From Colwellia sp. (GTDB lineage Bacteria > Pseudomonadota > Gammaproteobacteria > Enterobacterales > Alteromonadaceae): a stretch of 33,810 nt of DNA. The notes under the pieces were generated by a model. That model had not been told where the DNA came from. It searched no databases and worked only from the letters and a program-made list of their open reading frames with translations. The stretch lies in contig JABSOW010000035.1 of the NCBI GenBank assembly GCA_013215465.1, positions 1 through 33,810 of the forward strand, read 5' to 3'. The first letter of the stretch is position 1. The number at the start of each line of letters is the position of its first letter. The translations under genes were made by a program, and so were the position numbers. Positions 8,089 to 16,822 of this stretch are shown in pieces.

Positions 8089-8835
8089 ATGACAACAATA
8101 CTATATGAACATCCACTTAATGAGCGTATTCGTAATTATCTAAAACTTGAGCAGCTCTTTGTTCAAGCTTCCAGTTGTGCCAATGCAGATATACAGACTA
8201 GCCATCAAGTATTTTTTAATGCTTTATTTGCCATTATCGACACTTTAGAACGCTGTGATATTAAAGGCGAATTAATTAAAGATTTAGATAAATTACAACA
8301 AAATCTAGTGATATGGTCTCAGGCACCTGACATTGATAGCAGTGCTCTAGAAAATAACTTGCGTGAAACAGTGGCATTAACCAGTCAGTTAAAAGCCAAC
8401 CATCAAATTTGTTATCAACTTAAAGAAAGTAAATTACTAGCCAGTTTAAAACAACGTTTTGCTATACAAGGTGGTAATTCCAGTTTTGATCTACCACAGT
8501 TGCAGTTTTGGCTTCACCAGCCAACCGAACAAGTGGCAAGCCAAATAAAGCACTGGTTATCATTGCTAGACAACATAAAAAACTCACTCGCTTTAGTACT
8601 TAAATTTATTCGTCAACGTGCAGAGTTTCAATCGATAGAAACTGAAAGCGGCTTCTACCAAGACAGTGGTGAAGGTTTACTGCTATTGCGTATTAAAGTC
8701 AGTCAAAGTGCTCAATATTACCCAACTATAAGCGGTAATAAATTTCGTTATTCTATTCGTTTTATGTTGCCCTGTGAGGAAAGTGGTCGACGCTATTCAA
8801 ACCAAGCAACTAAATTTCAACTGGCTTGTTGTTAG
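8089..8835 (+). CDS. zapD: Cell division protein ZapD
   Basis: Cytoplasmic Z-ring-associated protein (YacF/DUF1342 family) that bundles FtsZ filaments. Its partner ftsZ lies at 15577-16737. The 248 residues begin TTILYEHPLNERIRNYLKLE, a hallmark of the family. The middle is mainly helical and the C-terminal part is a beta-rich segment ending near FMLPCEESGRRYSN. There is no signal peptide or membrane segment. The ATG start lacks a clear Shine-Dalgarno sequence. A repeat-containing gap of 231 bp separates it from coaE, so it may have its own promoter. Confidence 0.95.
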   Translation: MTTILYEHPLNERIRNYLKLEQLFVQASSCANADIQTSHQVFFNALFAIIDTLERCDIKGELIKDLDKLQQNLVIWSQAPDIDSSALENNLRETVALTSQLKANHQICYQLKESKLLASLKQRFAIQGGNSSFDLPQLQFWLHQPTEQVASQIKHWLSLLDNIKNSLALVLKFIRQRAEFQSIETESGFYQDSGEGLLLLRIKVSQSAQYYPTISGNKFRYSIRFMLPCEESGRRYSNQATKFQLACC

Positions 8836-8849
8836 TTAGCCCTGGTTAG

Positions 8850-8878
8850 TTTCCATTAATAAATAATAACGCTATAAT
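8850..8878 (+). promoter_or_regulatory. Candidate sigma-70 promoter for yacG
   Basis: TTTCCA (8850-8855), a 17-base spacer, then a perfect TATAAT (8873-8878). The expected start near 8885 gives a ~28-base leader before the yacG ATG at 8914. The -35 is weak (4 of 6 bases). Confidence 0.45.
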
Positions 8879-8913
8879 AGTGACTATATTTCCTTATTAA
8901 TTTTGATCAAGAC

Positions 8914-9150
8914 ATGACCTTAAAAGTTTCCTGCCCTAATTGTGATAAACCAGTGATTTGGTGCAAAGAAAGCGAATTTAGGCCTTTTTGCAGTAAGCGT
9001 TGTCAATTAATTGATTTGGGTGAATGGGCTGATGAAGGCCATAAAATATCTCAGTCAGTACAAGGTGACACGCTCTTAACTGAAGAAATGCTTGATGCAT
9101 TAGAAGATGATCTTTTATTAAATAATAAATTTTTTGTTGAGCCAGAGTAG
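8914..9150 (+). CDS. yacG: DNA gyrase inhibitor YacG
   Basis: Small zinc protein; the E. coli homologue binds GyrB and inhibits gyrase. The 78 residues carry the four zinc-ligand cysteines C7-x2-C10 and C27-x3-C31 (CPNC and FCSKRC), followed by the family stretch DLGEWADE. The C-terminal tail is acidic. A TATAAT-containing promoter lies just upstream, and zapD ends 78 bp before. The gene converges on mutT with only 24 bp between them and no visible terminator. Confidence 0.95.
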   Translation: MTLKVSCPNCDKPVIWCKESEFRPFCSKRCQLIDLGEWADEGHKISQSVQGDTLLTEEMLDALEDDLLLNNKFFVEPE

Positions 9151-9173
9151 GAATTCAGTTACGAGTAAGAAAA

Positions 9174-9188
9174 GTTACGAGTGGCGAG
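9174..9188. repeat. Short repeat GTTACGAGTGGCGAG at the mutT 3' end
   Basis: The 15-mer overlaps the end of mutT. It resembles units at 9609-9660 and 25441-25463 built from the words GTTACGAG and AGCGAG. It is part of a small repeat family described in the findings. Confidence 0.45.
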
Positions 9189-9585
9189 ATACAAGTTTGG
9201 CAATTATCGCCTCATTCGCTTTGGGAAAATCCAAGTTTTTAAATTCTTCAAGTATAAACCAACTTTGTTGTTGTCCTTCTTGAGCACTTGGCTCACCAAT
9301 AAAGTTATCAACAACAAACACCTCTAAACATACTTTTTTATCGCCATAGTCATGATTGATAATAATCAGAGGCTGGCAACTTAATACCTCAATATTAACC
9401 TCTTCCTTTAACTCTCTAGCAAGCGCTTGAGCAATGGTTTCATCTTTTTCTACCTTACCACCAGGAAACTCCCACTTACCGCCTTGATGAGCGCTATCAA
9501 GGCGTTTAGTTAGAAAATATTGTGTTTGATTATACTCATTGGTTGAGGTGATAACACCTACAGCAACGTGGACAGATTTAGGCAT
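9175..9585 (-). CDS. mutT: 8-oxo-dGTP diphosphatase MutT (Nudix hydrolase)
   Basis: Cleans the nucleotide pool by hydrolysing 8-oxo-dGTP to the monophosphate, preventing A:T to C:G transversions. The 136-residue protein has a complete Nudix box starting at G43: G-x5-E49-x7-R57-E58-L59-x-E61-E62. The usual Gly after EEV is Asn (EEVNI), a tolerated position away from the metal-binding glutamates. It is preceded by the MutT-typical segment HQGGKWEFPGGK. It lies downstream of secA on the same strand, as in E. coli, but across a 145-bp repeat-containing gap. Confidence 0.93.
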   Translation of the reverse strand: MPKSVHVAVGVITSTNEYNQTQYFLTKRLDSAHQGGKWEFPGGKVEKDETIAQALARELKEEVNIEVLSCQPLIIINHDYGDKKVCLEVFVVDNFIGEPSAQEGQQQSWFILEEFKNLDFPKANEAIIAKLVSRHS

Positions 9586-9608
9586 AAGAAATAAGCATCG
9601 AGTTAATA

Positions 9609-9660
9609 GTTACAGTAGCGAAGAAAAATAAAGATTACGAGTTACGAGCAGCGAAGAAAA
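9609..9660. repeat. Imperfect 32-bp tandem repeat between secA and mutT
   Basis: GTTACAGTAGCGAAGAAAA (9609-9627) recurs as GTTACGAGCAGCGAAGAAAA (9641-9660), with ATTACGAG between them. The gap also contains CTCGCTACTCGAG near 9712-9724. No gene or clear terminator is visible in this 145-bp gap. Confidence 0.55.
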
Positions 9661-9730
9661 TACGAGTTTATAAGTATCTACTAAGCGTAATGCTTTTCGA
9701 AACTATTAAACTCGCTACTCGAGGCTGCTG

Positions 9731-12439
9731 TTAAGTCAACTTACCATGACATTGTTTGTATTTTTTACCTGAGCCACAAGGACAAGGTTCATTACGGCCA
9801 ACACGTGGAATTTCAGACTTTTCATTAATACCAGCAGCACTTTGATGTTGAAATTCTTTTGGTGTATCTGATTTTCTATGTTGCTCTTCTACCGCTTCTA
9901 CGTCAGATTCAGCTTGAATTTTAACTTTAGATAAAATACCAACAACATCATATTTTAAGTTATCTAACATTTCTGCAAATAACTCAAAAGATTCACGTTT
10001 AAATTCTTGCTTAGGATTTTTCTGTGCATGGGCACGTAAACCAATGCCCTGACGTAAATGATCCATGGCCGCTAAATGCTCTTTCCAATGAGAATCTAAA
10101 CTTTGCAACATAACCGCTTTTTCAAATTGGCGTAATACATCCGCACCAGCCATCTCTTCTTTATCTTTATAGGACTGTTCAAATTCAACAATAATTTTTT
10201 CACGTAAAGTTTCTTCATGAAGTTCTTTGTCTTCATCAAGCCATTTTGCCACTGGCAAATTAGTATTAAATTCACCTTTAAGTTGCTCTTCTAGAGCGGT
10301 AATATCCCACATTTCAACTAATGATTGTGGCGGAATATGCTGATCGATAATACCCGTGATAACATCACTGCGAATAGCATTGATCACTTCACCTATATCA
10401 GCTTCATCTAGTAATTCATTACGTTGCTCGTAGATAACACCACGTTGATCATTTGCTACGTCATCATATTCTAATAATTGTTTACGCATATCGAAGTTAC
10501 GGCCTTCGACCTTGCGCTGGGCATTTTCAATACTGCGAGTCACCCAGGGATGTTCAATCGCTTCGCCATGCTCCATACCTAATTTACGCATCATATTTGA
10601 AATGCGTTCAGAGGCAAAAATACGCATCAATGAGTCTTCCATCGATAGATAAAAACGTGTGGCACCGGCATCACCTTGACGGCCTGAACGACCACGAAGC
10701 TGATTATCAATACGGCGAGATTCATGACGTTCGGTAGCAACTATTTTCAAGCCACCTAATTCAAGTACACGTTGATGATCTATTTTCCATTGAGCTTTAA
10801 TTTTTGTTATTTGCTCTTCAGTAGGTTGCTTATTCCCTTTACCTAAAGCAGCAATAGCGGCATCTAAATTACCTCCTAGGACAATATCAGTACCACGACC
10901 AGCCATATTAGTGGCAATGGTTACCGCACCTTCTTTACCCGCATCAGCAACAATTTCAGCTTCTTGTTCATGGAATTTTGCATTGAGTACTTTATGCTTA
11001 ATTTTAGCCTTCTTTAAAAAGCCGGATAAAAGCTCTGATGTCTCAATCGTGATAGTACCTACTAATACTGGCTGACCACGTTTAACACAGTCTTTAATGT
11101 CTTCTAATATCGCTTCAAATTTTTCTTCAGTCGTTAGGTAAATCAAATCAGCCATGTCATCACGGATCATTGGCTGATTAGTAGGGATAATAACCGTTTC
11201 TAAACCGTATATATGTTGAAATTCAAATGCTTCAGTGTCAGCTGTACCAGTCATACCTGATAATTTGTCATATATTCTAAAGAAGTTTTGGAAGGTGATT
11301 GAAGCAAGGGTCTGATTTTCATTTTGAATATGAACCCCTTCTTTAGCTTCTATTGCTTGATGTAAACCTTCAGACCAACGACGACCTTCCATCGTACGAC
11401 CGGTGTGCTCATCAACAATAACTATTTCATTGTCCTTTATTATGTAATCTACATCTTTAATAAAGAGCTTATGGGCACGTAAAGCCGCCATAACGTGGTG
11501 TAACAAGGTAATATTACTTGCAGAGAATAAAGTGTCACCTTCTTGTAATAAGCCTTTTTCACGCATGATGTTTTCAATAAGGATTTGGCCACGCTCAGTT
11601 AAATAAACCTGTTTGGCTTTTTCATCAATGGTGTAATCCCCTGCAACAAAGCCTTCCGATTGACCTGTTTCTTGATCTTTATCTTCTTCACTCTGTACCT
11701 CAAGTGTTGGCACAATGACATCAATGGCTTTATATAACTCTGAGCTATCTTCAGCTTGTCCTGAAATAATGAGTGGGGTACGTGCTTCATCAATAAGAAT
11801 TGAGTCAACTTCATCTACAATAGCAAAGTTCAGTTTTTTCTGCGTACGTTCATCAGGTGAAAACACCATATTGTCACGTAAATAGTCGAAACCAAACTCG
11901 TTATTCGTGCCATACGTAACATCTGCCTGGTAAGCGGCTTGCTTATCTTCCGGTGTCATACCAGCGATGTTACAACCAACAGTCATTCCCAAAAAGGTAA
12001 ATAATGGACGACTCCAGTCAGCATCACGAGTTGCTAAATAATCATTAACCGTAATAACATGAACACCATCACCGGTTAAGGCATTTAAATAAGACGGTAA
12101 GGTTGCCGTCAGCGTTTTACCTTCACCGGTGCGCATTTCAGCAATTTTACCGTCATTTAACACCATGCCGCCGACCATTTGCACGTCAAAATGACGCATA
12201 CCAAATACGCGTTTACTGGCTTCTCGAACAACAGCGAATGCTTCAGGCAATATTTGATCTAATGTTTCATCATTGGCTAAACGTTCTTTGAATTCAGCTG
12301 TTTTTGCCTTTAATTCATCATCACTTAGTGCTTCTAAAATCGGCTCTAATGCAGTTATTTTTTTTACTTCTTTGCCCATTTGTTTTAATAATCTATCGTT
12401 ACGACTACCAAACATTTTTGTTAACAACTTTACAAACAT
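9731..12439 (-). CDS. secA: Preprotein translocase ATPase SecA
   Basis: Motor ATPase that drives proteins through SecYEG. From this ATG the protein is 902 residues, and Walker A (MRTGEGKT) places its lysine at residue 108, the same number as in E. coli SecA. An open frame continues upstream to a TTG at 12469 (10 more residues, LNITKWLNK), but the conserved start [15 protein letters not shown] supports the internal ATG. Visible features are the DEAD-like [13 protein letters not shown], the helicase motif [10 protein letters not shown], and [10 protein letters not shown]. The C-terminal zinc motif is [13 protein letters not shown] (C-x-C-x8-C-H), which binds SecB and lipids. No secM is present; an M23 peptidase gene lies upstream instead. 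Confidence 0.97.
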   Translation of the reverse strand: MFVKLLTKMFGSRNDRLLKQMGKEVKKITALEPILEALSDDELKAKTAEFKERLANDETLDQILPEAFAVVREASKRVFGMRHFDVQMVGGMVLNDGKIAEMRTGEGKTLTATLPSYLNALTGDGVHVITVNDYLATRDADWSRPLFTFLGMTVGCNIAGMTPEDKQAAYQADVTYGTNNEFGFDYLRDNMVFSPDERTQKKLNFAIVDEVDSILIDEARTPLIISGQAEDSSELYKAIDVIVPTLEVQSEEDKDQETGQSEGFVAGDYTIDEKAKQVYLTERGQILIENIMREKGLLQEGDTLFSASNITLLHHVMAALRAHKLFIKDVDYIIKDNEIVIVDEHTGRTMEGRRWSEGLHQAIEAKEGVHIQNENQTLASITFQNFFRIYDKLSGMTGTADTEAFEFQHIYGLETVIIPTNQPMIRDDMADLIYLTTEEKFEAILEDIKDCVKRGQPVLVGTITIETSELLSGFLKKAKIKHKVLNAKFHEQEAEIVADAGKEGAVTIATNMAGRGTDIVLGGNLDAAIAALGKGNKQPTEEQITKIKAQWKIDHQRVLELGGLKIVATERHESRRIDNQLRGRSGRQGDAGATRFYLSMEDSLMRIFASERISNMMRKLGMEHGEAIEHPWVTRSIENAQRKVEGRNFDMRKQLLEYDDVANDQRGVIYEQRNELLDEADIGEVINAIRSDVITGIIDQHIPPQSLVEMWDITALEEQLKGEFNTNLPVAKWLDEDKELHEETLREKIIVEFEQSYKDKEEMAGADVLRQFEKAVMLQSLDSHWKEHLAAMDHLRQGIGLRAHAQKNPKQEFKRESFELFAEMLDNLKYDVVGILSKVKIQAESDVEAVEEQHRKSDTPKEFQHQSAAGINEKSEIPRVGRNEPCPCGSGKKYKQCHGKLT

Positions 12440-12575
12440 CTTATTTAACCATTTTGTGATATTTAGCAAGCAAAACTATTTTGCATACTATGTGAATATT
12501 ATTATAAATTTTTAACTATTATTTATATGCTTAGACTACAATTTTATTATTCTGATGTGCTTGCCTTTTTATCGA

Positions 12576-13511
12576 CTATTTTGCTTTGCGATAGACAAAT
12601 TTAATTGGATTAATTTGTTTATCGTGGTGTAAAATTTCATAGTGCACATGAGGTCCGGTTGATCGTCCGGTACTTCCCATACGAGCTATTACTTGTCCTT
12701 TACTTACTACGTCACCAACATTAACTAACAACCGTTTATTATGTCCGTACCGTGTTTTTAAACCATCGCCATGATTAATTTCTATTAATTGACCATAGCC
12801 ATAGCGATCATCAGCCCAACTAACAATACCTGATGCGGTAGCGATAATCTCGCCATCCTCCTTGCCAGCAAAATCAATGCCTTTATGCATTGAAGGTCTC
12901 CCATTAAAGGGATCTTTACGTATGCCAAAATAAGAAGACAACCAGCCTTTAGTTATAGGCCGACCAGATAAATAACGGGTATTTTCTATATGGTGACCTA
13001 ATGTTAAAGATTCAAGCATATTTAACTGATTTTCTTTATGATTTAACGCTTTTTCTAATTGTGTAATTTCTAATAACAATTGTGCTAAAGGCTTTCTCCT
13101 AATATCACCACGTATTGGAAAAGGACCACCACTTGGCGGTAATTTTTGTAAATTAAATTCTTGCTCGGGAATATTAGCGTTATCTGCTAAACGTCCACCT
13201 AAAGCATTTAAACGTAATACATGACTTTGTAATTCAGCCAATTTCATCGTTAATGCTGTTAGTTGTTGTTTTTTTAATGCTACAATATTTAATTCAGTTG
13301 CGCTAGCATCTGTTTGTTGTTTAGCAATAACCGTACTTTTGCTAGCAAAATAATCAGTACTACTATTAGGTTGTTCATTTGTAGACAGTACTAAATGAAC
13401 AATAACACCTGAAATCAACGCAAAAAACATCACCGCAGAAAGCCAATGCAGCTTATTTAGTCGCATTGAGAATCTTACATTCTTTCCTCGGTACAGTAGT
13501 GTTAAACTCAT
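12576..13511 (-). CDS. M23/LytM-family metallopeptidase
   Basis: Predicted periplasmic, membrane-anchored peptidoglycan endopeptidase or amidase activator. The 311 residues comprise a short cytoplasmic N-terminus, one membrane segment (about 24-43), a coiled-coil-like region (about 75-170) and a C-terminal LytM domain. All zinc and catalytic residues are present: H209 and D213 (HKGIDF), H257 (RYGHN), and H288-x-H290 (PHVHYE). The domain is therefore probably active, unlike degenerate EnvC/NlpD activators. It lies between secA and dciA, the place of secM in enterics. It is divergent from dciA across 59 bp. Confidence 0.92.
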   Translation of the reverse strand: MSLTLLYRGKNVRFSMRLNKLHWLSAVMFFALISGVIVHLVLSTNEQPNSSTDYFASKSTVIAKQQTDASATELNIVALKKQQLTALTMKLAELQSHVLRLNALGGRLADNANIPEQEFNLQKLPPSGGPFPIRGDIRRKPLAQLLLEITQLEKALNHKENQLNMLESLTLGHHIENTRYLSGRPITKGWLSSYFGIRKDPFNGRPSMHKGIDFAGKEDGEIIATASGIVSWADDRYGYGQLIEINHGDGLKTRYGHNKRLLVNVGDVVSKGQVIARMGSTGRSTGPHVHYEILHHDKQINPIKFVYRKAK

Positions 13512-13570
13512 ATTTATTTCTTAATGTTTTCTTTAAAACTCATTGCAGCTCAAGATTTAGGTTAATAATT

Positions 13571-14065
13571 ATGGCGCGAAGACCAAAATTTCCCAAAGAT
13601 ATGTCCACGTTATTTAATTCTACGACTGGCACTTTCGCACAAATTAAGGCAAAAACCAACTCTTTGAGTTTATTGTCTGACATTGTACGACAAATATGCC
13701 CTGACCTGCCAGAGGATGCGTTCAATATTGCTAATTTTGTTCAATCGACTTTAATCATTGAAGTAAAATCACCTGCTTGGGGACAGCGGTTACAATTCGA
13801 ACGCAACAATATATGCCGACAACTGAATGAAGAAACTCAAGGGCAGTTTACTAAAATTGAGATTAAAGTGAACCCTCAAGGCCACCGACAGCAGCCAAAT
13901 CAAAATACCTATAAATATATTGAGTCAAAAACCAATAAAGGTTCTGTGCAAAGTATTTCAACTAATACCGCTGCGCACTTATTAGAGATTGCCGAAAAAG
14001 CTCCTAAAGGTTTAAAAGAAAAATTACAAAAACTGGCCGCTAACGCTAATAAGCGAAACAAGTAA
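13571..14065 (+). CDS. dciA: DciA-like helicase loader (DUF721)
   Basis: DciA is the ancestral bacterial loader of DnaB; its partner dnaB lies at 481-1899. The 164 residues start MARRPKFPKDMS. They contain a DUF721/KH-like core (about 25-105) with the conserved stretch SPAWGQRLQFERNNI, followed by a basic Asn/Lys-rich tail. The open frame extends 35 codons upstream to 13466, but that part would overlap the start of the divergent peptidase gene and does not resemble the family. I therefore chose the internal ATG. No good Shine-Dalgarno sequence is seen. The gene is usually found next to secA/lpxC in gammaproteobacteria, as here. Confidence 0.9.
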   Translation: MARRPKFPKDMSTLFNSTTGTFAQIKAKTNSLSLLSDIVRQICPDLPEDAFNIANFVQSTLIIEVKSPAWGQRLQFERNNICRQLNEETQGQFTKIEIKVNPQGHRQQPNQNTYKYIESKTNKGSVQSISTNTAAHLLEIAEKAPKGLKEKLQKLAANANKRNK

Positions 14066-14110
14066 GCTCAGACCAAATAAAATAATAAACACACACTGTT
14101 TAATCTATTG

Positions 14111-14248
14111 TGATCTTGTTGTACCTAGGGAAAAAATTGCTGGGCAAGGCGCTCGATTGAGTAATCGCTGGCTATTAGGATTCAGAGCAACGCCAACATG
14201 AACTATTTTAACCAGTACAAGTGAACAATAATTTAATTAAATTGGTAT
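14111..14248. repeat. Dispersed ~138-bp repeat, copy 2
   Basis: About 85% identical (by eye) to 339-475, in the same orientation and with one small gap near the right end. It begins 45 bp after the dciA stop. It has no ORF. Within the 331-bp gap 14066-14396 this element and the lpxC terminator are the only structures I can identify. Confidence 0.75.
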
Positions 14249-14345
14249 GATTTGAACAATCACTGCATATTGATAGTGTCACCTGTTAACCGAAATCAGA
14301 GTTATAAGGTTTTTCAGCCTTTAGGCTTTGCCAATTTTCCTAGAC

Positions 14346-14373
14346 AAAAAAACCGAGTCAGTACTCGGTTTTT
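14346..14373 (-). terminator. Rho-independent terminator of lpxC
   Basis: ACCGAGT (14352-14358), a 4-base loop CAGT, then ACTCGGT (14363-14369). The stem is extended by an A-run on the left (14346-14352) and a T-run on the right. On the reverse strand a GC-containing hairpin is followed by seven Ts, ideal for ending lpxC, whose stop is 24 bp upstream. It can also stop forward transcripts from dciA. Confidence 0.9.
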
Positions 14374-14396
14374 GTTAGTTGATAGGTTTTTTGCCA

Positions 14397-15317
14397 TCAA
14401 AAAGCCGCAGCATTAACCTCTTGATATTCTATCGGTGCAGACGCTTTATCATCTTCATAAGTAACCCACTCCCATGAGTCTTTTTGTTTGAATACTTCTC
14501 TTAGCAACAGGTTGTTCAAACCATGGCCAGATTTAAAAGCATTCAATTCACCTAGTATACTGGCACTGCCCATGTATAAATCGCCAATAGCATCAAGTAT
14601 TTTATGCTTTACAAATTCATCATCATAACGTAATTCATTTTTATTCAGCATACGATATTCATCAAGTACGATAGCATTTTCTAAACTGCCACCTAATGCC
14701 AGGTTATGAGAACGAAGGAAATCAATGTCTTTCATAAAACCAAAAGTGCGGGCTCTACTGATTTCTTTAATATATGAACAACTAGAAAAATCCATACTCA
14801 TCGTTTGACAAGTATTAGCAATAACAGGGTGATCAAATTCAATAGTAAAGTTAACTCTAAAACCTTCATAAGGGAGTAACTCTGCCCATTTATCACCTTC
14901 TTCAACTCGAATCGCTTTTTTAATACGAAGAAAACGTTTGGCAACATTTTGTGTTTCAATACCAACAGACTGGATCAAATAAACAAAAGGTAGCGCACTA
15001 CCATCCATAATAGGTATTTCAGGGGCATCGACATCAATAATTAAATTATCAATACCTAAGCCAGCTACCGCTGATAACAAATGTTCAACGGTAGAAATTT
15101 TTACCGATTGCTCGTTAACCAAACAAGTACACAAGGTTGTTTCACCCACAGCTTCAGGCGTTGCTTTGATATCAACCACAGGGTCAAGATCAACGCGACG
15201 AAAGACAATACCAGTGTTTGCTGGCGCAGGACGGAGAGTAACCTGCACTTTTTCACCTTTATGTAATCCAACACCTACGGTTGAAACGCTTGTTTTTAGT
15301 GTACGTTGCCTAATCAT
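14397..15317 (-). CDS. lpxC: UDP-3-O-acyl-GlcNAc deacetylase LpxC
   Basis: Zinc amidase that catalyses the committed step of lipid A synthesis in the cytoplasm. The 306 residues show the zinc ligands H79 (in TVEHLLSA), H239 and D243 (in [10 protein letters not shown]). The catalytic E78 and the general-acid H266 (SGHGLNN) are present. Numbering is shifted by one from E. coli in the second half. It is the last gene of the dcw region, as in E. coli. It sits 259 bp from ftsZ behind its own promoter and ends in a strong terminator. The C-terminus (NAAAF) is hydrophobic, as expected for FtsH-controlled turnover in enterics; that control is inference here. Confidence 0.97.
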   Translation of the reverse strand: MIRQRTLKTSVSTVGVGLHKGEKVQVTLRPAPANTGIVFRRVDLDPVVDIKATPEAVGETTLCTCLVNEQSVKISTVEHLLSAVAGLGIDNLIIDVDAPEIPIMDGSALPFVYLIQSVGIETQNVAKRFLRIKKAIRVEEGDKWAELLPYEGFRVNFTIEFDHPVIANTCQTMSMDFSSCSYIKEISRARTFGFMKDIDFLRSHNLALGGSLENAIVLDEYRMLNKNELRYDDEFVKHKILDAIGDLYMGSASILGELNAFKSGHGLNNLLLREVFKQKDSWEWVTYEDDKASAPIEYQEVNAAAF

Positions 15318-15458
15318 ATTAGCCTCGTCTTTACTTATACTTTAATTACAATTTTTACTGACATTAGCGCCCTTAGCTGCCGCCCATCTCACTTTAAAAA
15401 TGAAATAATGACCAAAGCAAATTACCTAATTTGATAGGTATGCTTTTTTAACTGACGT

Positions 15459-15487
15459 AATATAACAAAAATACGCAATAAAATCAA
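15459..15487 (-). promoter_or_regulatory. Candidate sigma-70 promoter for lpxC
   Basis: On the reverse strand, TTGATT (15482-15487), a 17-base spacer, then TATATT (15459-15464). The predicted start near 15452 leaves a leader of about 135 bases before the lpxC ATG. The match is good in both hexamers. Confidence 0.55.
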
Positions 15488-15525
15488 AATTGACTACTTA
15501 TTGCAGCCCATATTTACACCTAATA

Positions 15526-15552
15526 ACCAATTATAGACCAGTATCAATTGGT
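15526..15552. repeat. Small inverted repeat downstream of ftsZ
   Basis: ACCAATT (15526-15532) and AATTGGT (15546-15552) are perfectly inverted around 13 bases. It sits 25 bp after the ftsZ stop in transcript direction. There is no T-run, so terminator activity is doubtful. Confidence 0.4.
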
Positions 15553-15576
15553 AATATTAATCGAATAATGGCTAAT

Positions 15577-16737
15577 TTAGTCTGCTTGCTTACGTAAAAA
15601 TGCAGGAATATCTAAATAATTATCTAAATCTGCATGGGCAACTTTTTGCACATTACTATCTGTCATAGTAATAGGCTCTGCTGCCGTAGCAACTTGTGGT
15701 GCCGCTGGCGCATAGTCACCACCAACAACTCTTGGCTCAACCATAGGTACGGGATTAACAAGCGTAATGTCTGGTTTACTTTCTGCGCCGATACCAGTAG
15801 CAACAACCGTTACGCGAAGCTCTTCTGTCATTTCAGGATCAATGACTGCACCAACAACCACAGTGGCATTTTCACTGGCAAATGCTTTTACCGCATTACC
15901 AACAGTTTCAAATTCATCAATGCTAATATCCATACCAGCAGTAATATTAACTAAAATACCGCGAGCGCCAGCTAAGTCTACATCTTCAAGTAATGGACTA
16001 GAAATTGCAGCTTCTGCGGCTTCTGCTGCACGGTCTTCACCTGTGGCAATACCTGAGCCCATCATCGCGGTACCCATTTCTGACATTACTGTACGTACAT
16101 CAGCAAAATCGACGTTTATTAAACCTGGGCGAGTAATTAACTCGGCAATACCTTGCACTGCACCTAATAAAACATTATTGGCTGCTTTAAAAGCGTCTAA
16201 TAAACTTGTTCCTGGACCAAGTACTTTTAACAATTTTTCGTTAGGAATAGTGATTAATGAATCAACACTTTTAGCTAATGCCTCAATTCCTTGGTCAGCG
16301 TAATTCATACGCTTTTTGCCTTCGAATGGGAAAGGTTTGGTGACTACAGCAACTGTTAAAATCCCCATTTCTTTCGCTATTTCAGCAACGACAGGAGCAG
16401 CACCTGTACCGGTACCACCACCCATACCTGCGGCGATAAAGATCATATCTGCACCCTCAAGCGTTTGCATAATAGTTTCTCTATCTTCTTCTGCTGCTTG
16501 GCGGCCGATATTAGGATTAGCACCAGCACCTAAGCCTTTTGTTACATCAGCACCTAGTTGCAAAGTGACATTAGCCGATGAATTACGCAGCGCCTGTGAA
16601 TCAGTATTTGCCGTAATAAACTCTACACCTTCAATGGTTTGGCTTACCATGTGTTCTACAGCATTACCGCCGCCACCGCCAACACCAATGACCTTTATTA
16701 TCGCTTCTTCGTTATGGTCTTCCATTAATTCAAACAT
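15577..16737 (-). CDS. ftsZ: Cell division GTPase FtsZ
   Basis: Tubulin homologue that forms the Z-ring and guides septal peptidoglycan synthesis. The 386 residues include the tubulin signature GGGTGTG at 106-112 and the T7 loop NVDFAD at 208-213, whose aspartates trigger GTP hydrolysis in the neighbouring subunit. The C-terminal peptide LDIPAFLRKQAD binds FtsA, ZipA and ZapD in relatives. A short flexible linker precedes it. The ATG has a good GGAGAG ribosome binding site 5 bases upstream. The 85-bp gap from ftsA contains a small palindrome (16766-16779). Confidence 0.98.
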   Translation of the reverse strand: MFELMEDHNEEAIIKVIGVGGGGGNAVEHMVSQTIEGVEFITANTDSQALRNSSANVTLQLGADVTKGLGAGANPNIGRQAAEEDRETIMQTLEGADMIFIAAGMGGGTGTGAAPVVAEIAKEMGILTVAVVTKPFPFEGKKRMNYADQGIEALAKSVDSLITIPNEKLLKVLGPGTSLLDAFKAANNVLLGAVQGIAELITRPGLINVDFADVRTVMSEMGTAMMGSGIATGEDRAAEAAEAAISSPLLEDVDLAGARGILVNITAGMDISIDEFETVGNAVKAFASENATVVVGAVIDPEMTEELRVTVVATGIGAESKPDITLVNPVPMVEPRVVGGDYAPAAPQVATAAEPITMTDSNVQKVAHADLDNYLDIPAFLRKQAD

Positions 16738-16765
16738 TTTATCTCTCCGTTTTTATTAAATTTGA

Positions 16766-16779
16766 CAGAATAAATTCTG
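16766..16779. promoter_or_regulatory. Palindrome CAGAATAAATTCTG in the ftsZ leader
   Basis: Six-base perfect arms around AA, between the ftsA stop and the ftsZ ribosome binding site. It could be an operator or a weak hairpin in the mRNA leader. No known binding motif is recognised. Confidence 0.3.
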
Positions 16780-16822
16780 ACCTATAAAAATTCTTTTTAC
16801 CTAAATTTATTTTTCAAACAGC

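Noticed and set aside
10453..10737. Forward open frame of 94 codons inside secA
   Set aside because: Antisense to the conserved helicase region of secA; no ribosome binding site or recognisable protein.
12440..12469. Longer SecA starting at TTG 12469
   Set aside because: The ATG at 12439 gives 902 residues and puts the Walker A lysine at 108 as in E. coli; the extra 10 residues are not family-like.
13466..13570. Longer DciA starting at 13466
   Set aside because: The extra 35 residues overlap the start of the divergent M23 peptidase gene, and the family start is MARRPKF.
15634..16759. Three long forward open frames opposite ftsZ
   Set aside because: They are antisense shadows of a strongly conserved gene, with Ser/Ala/Pro-rich or His/Asn-rich translations and no family features.
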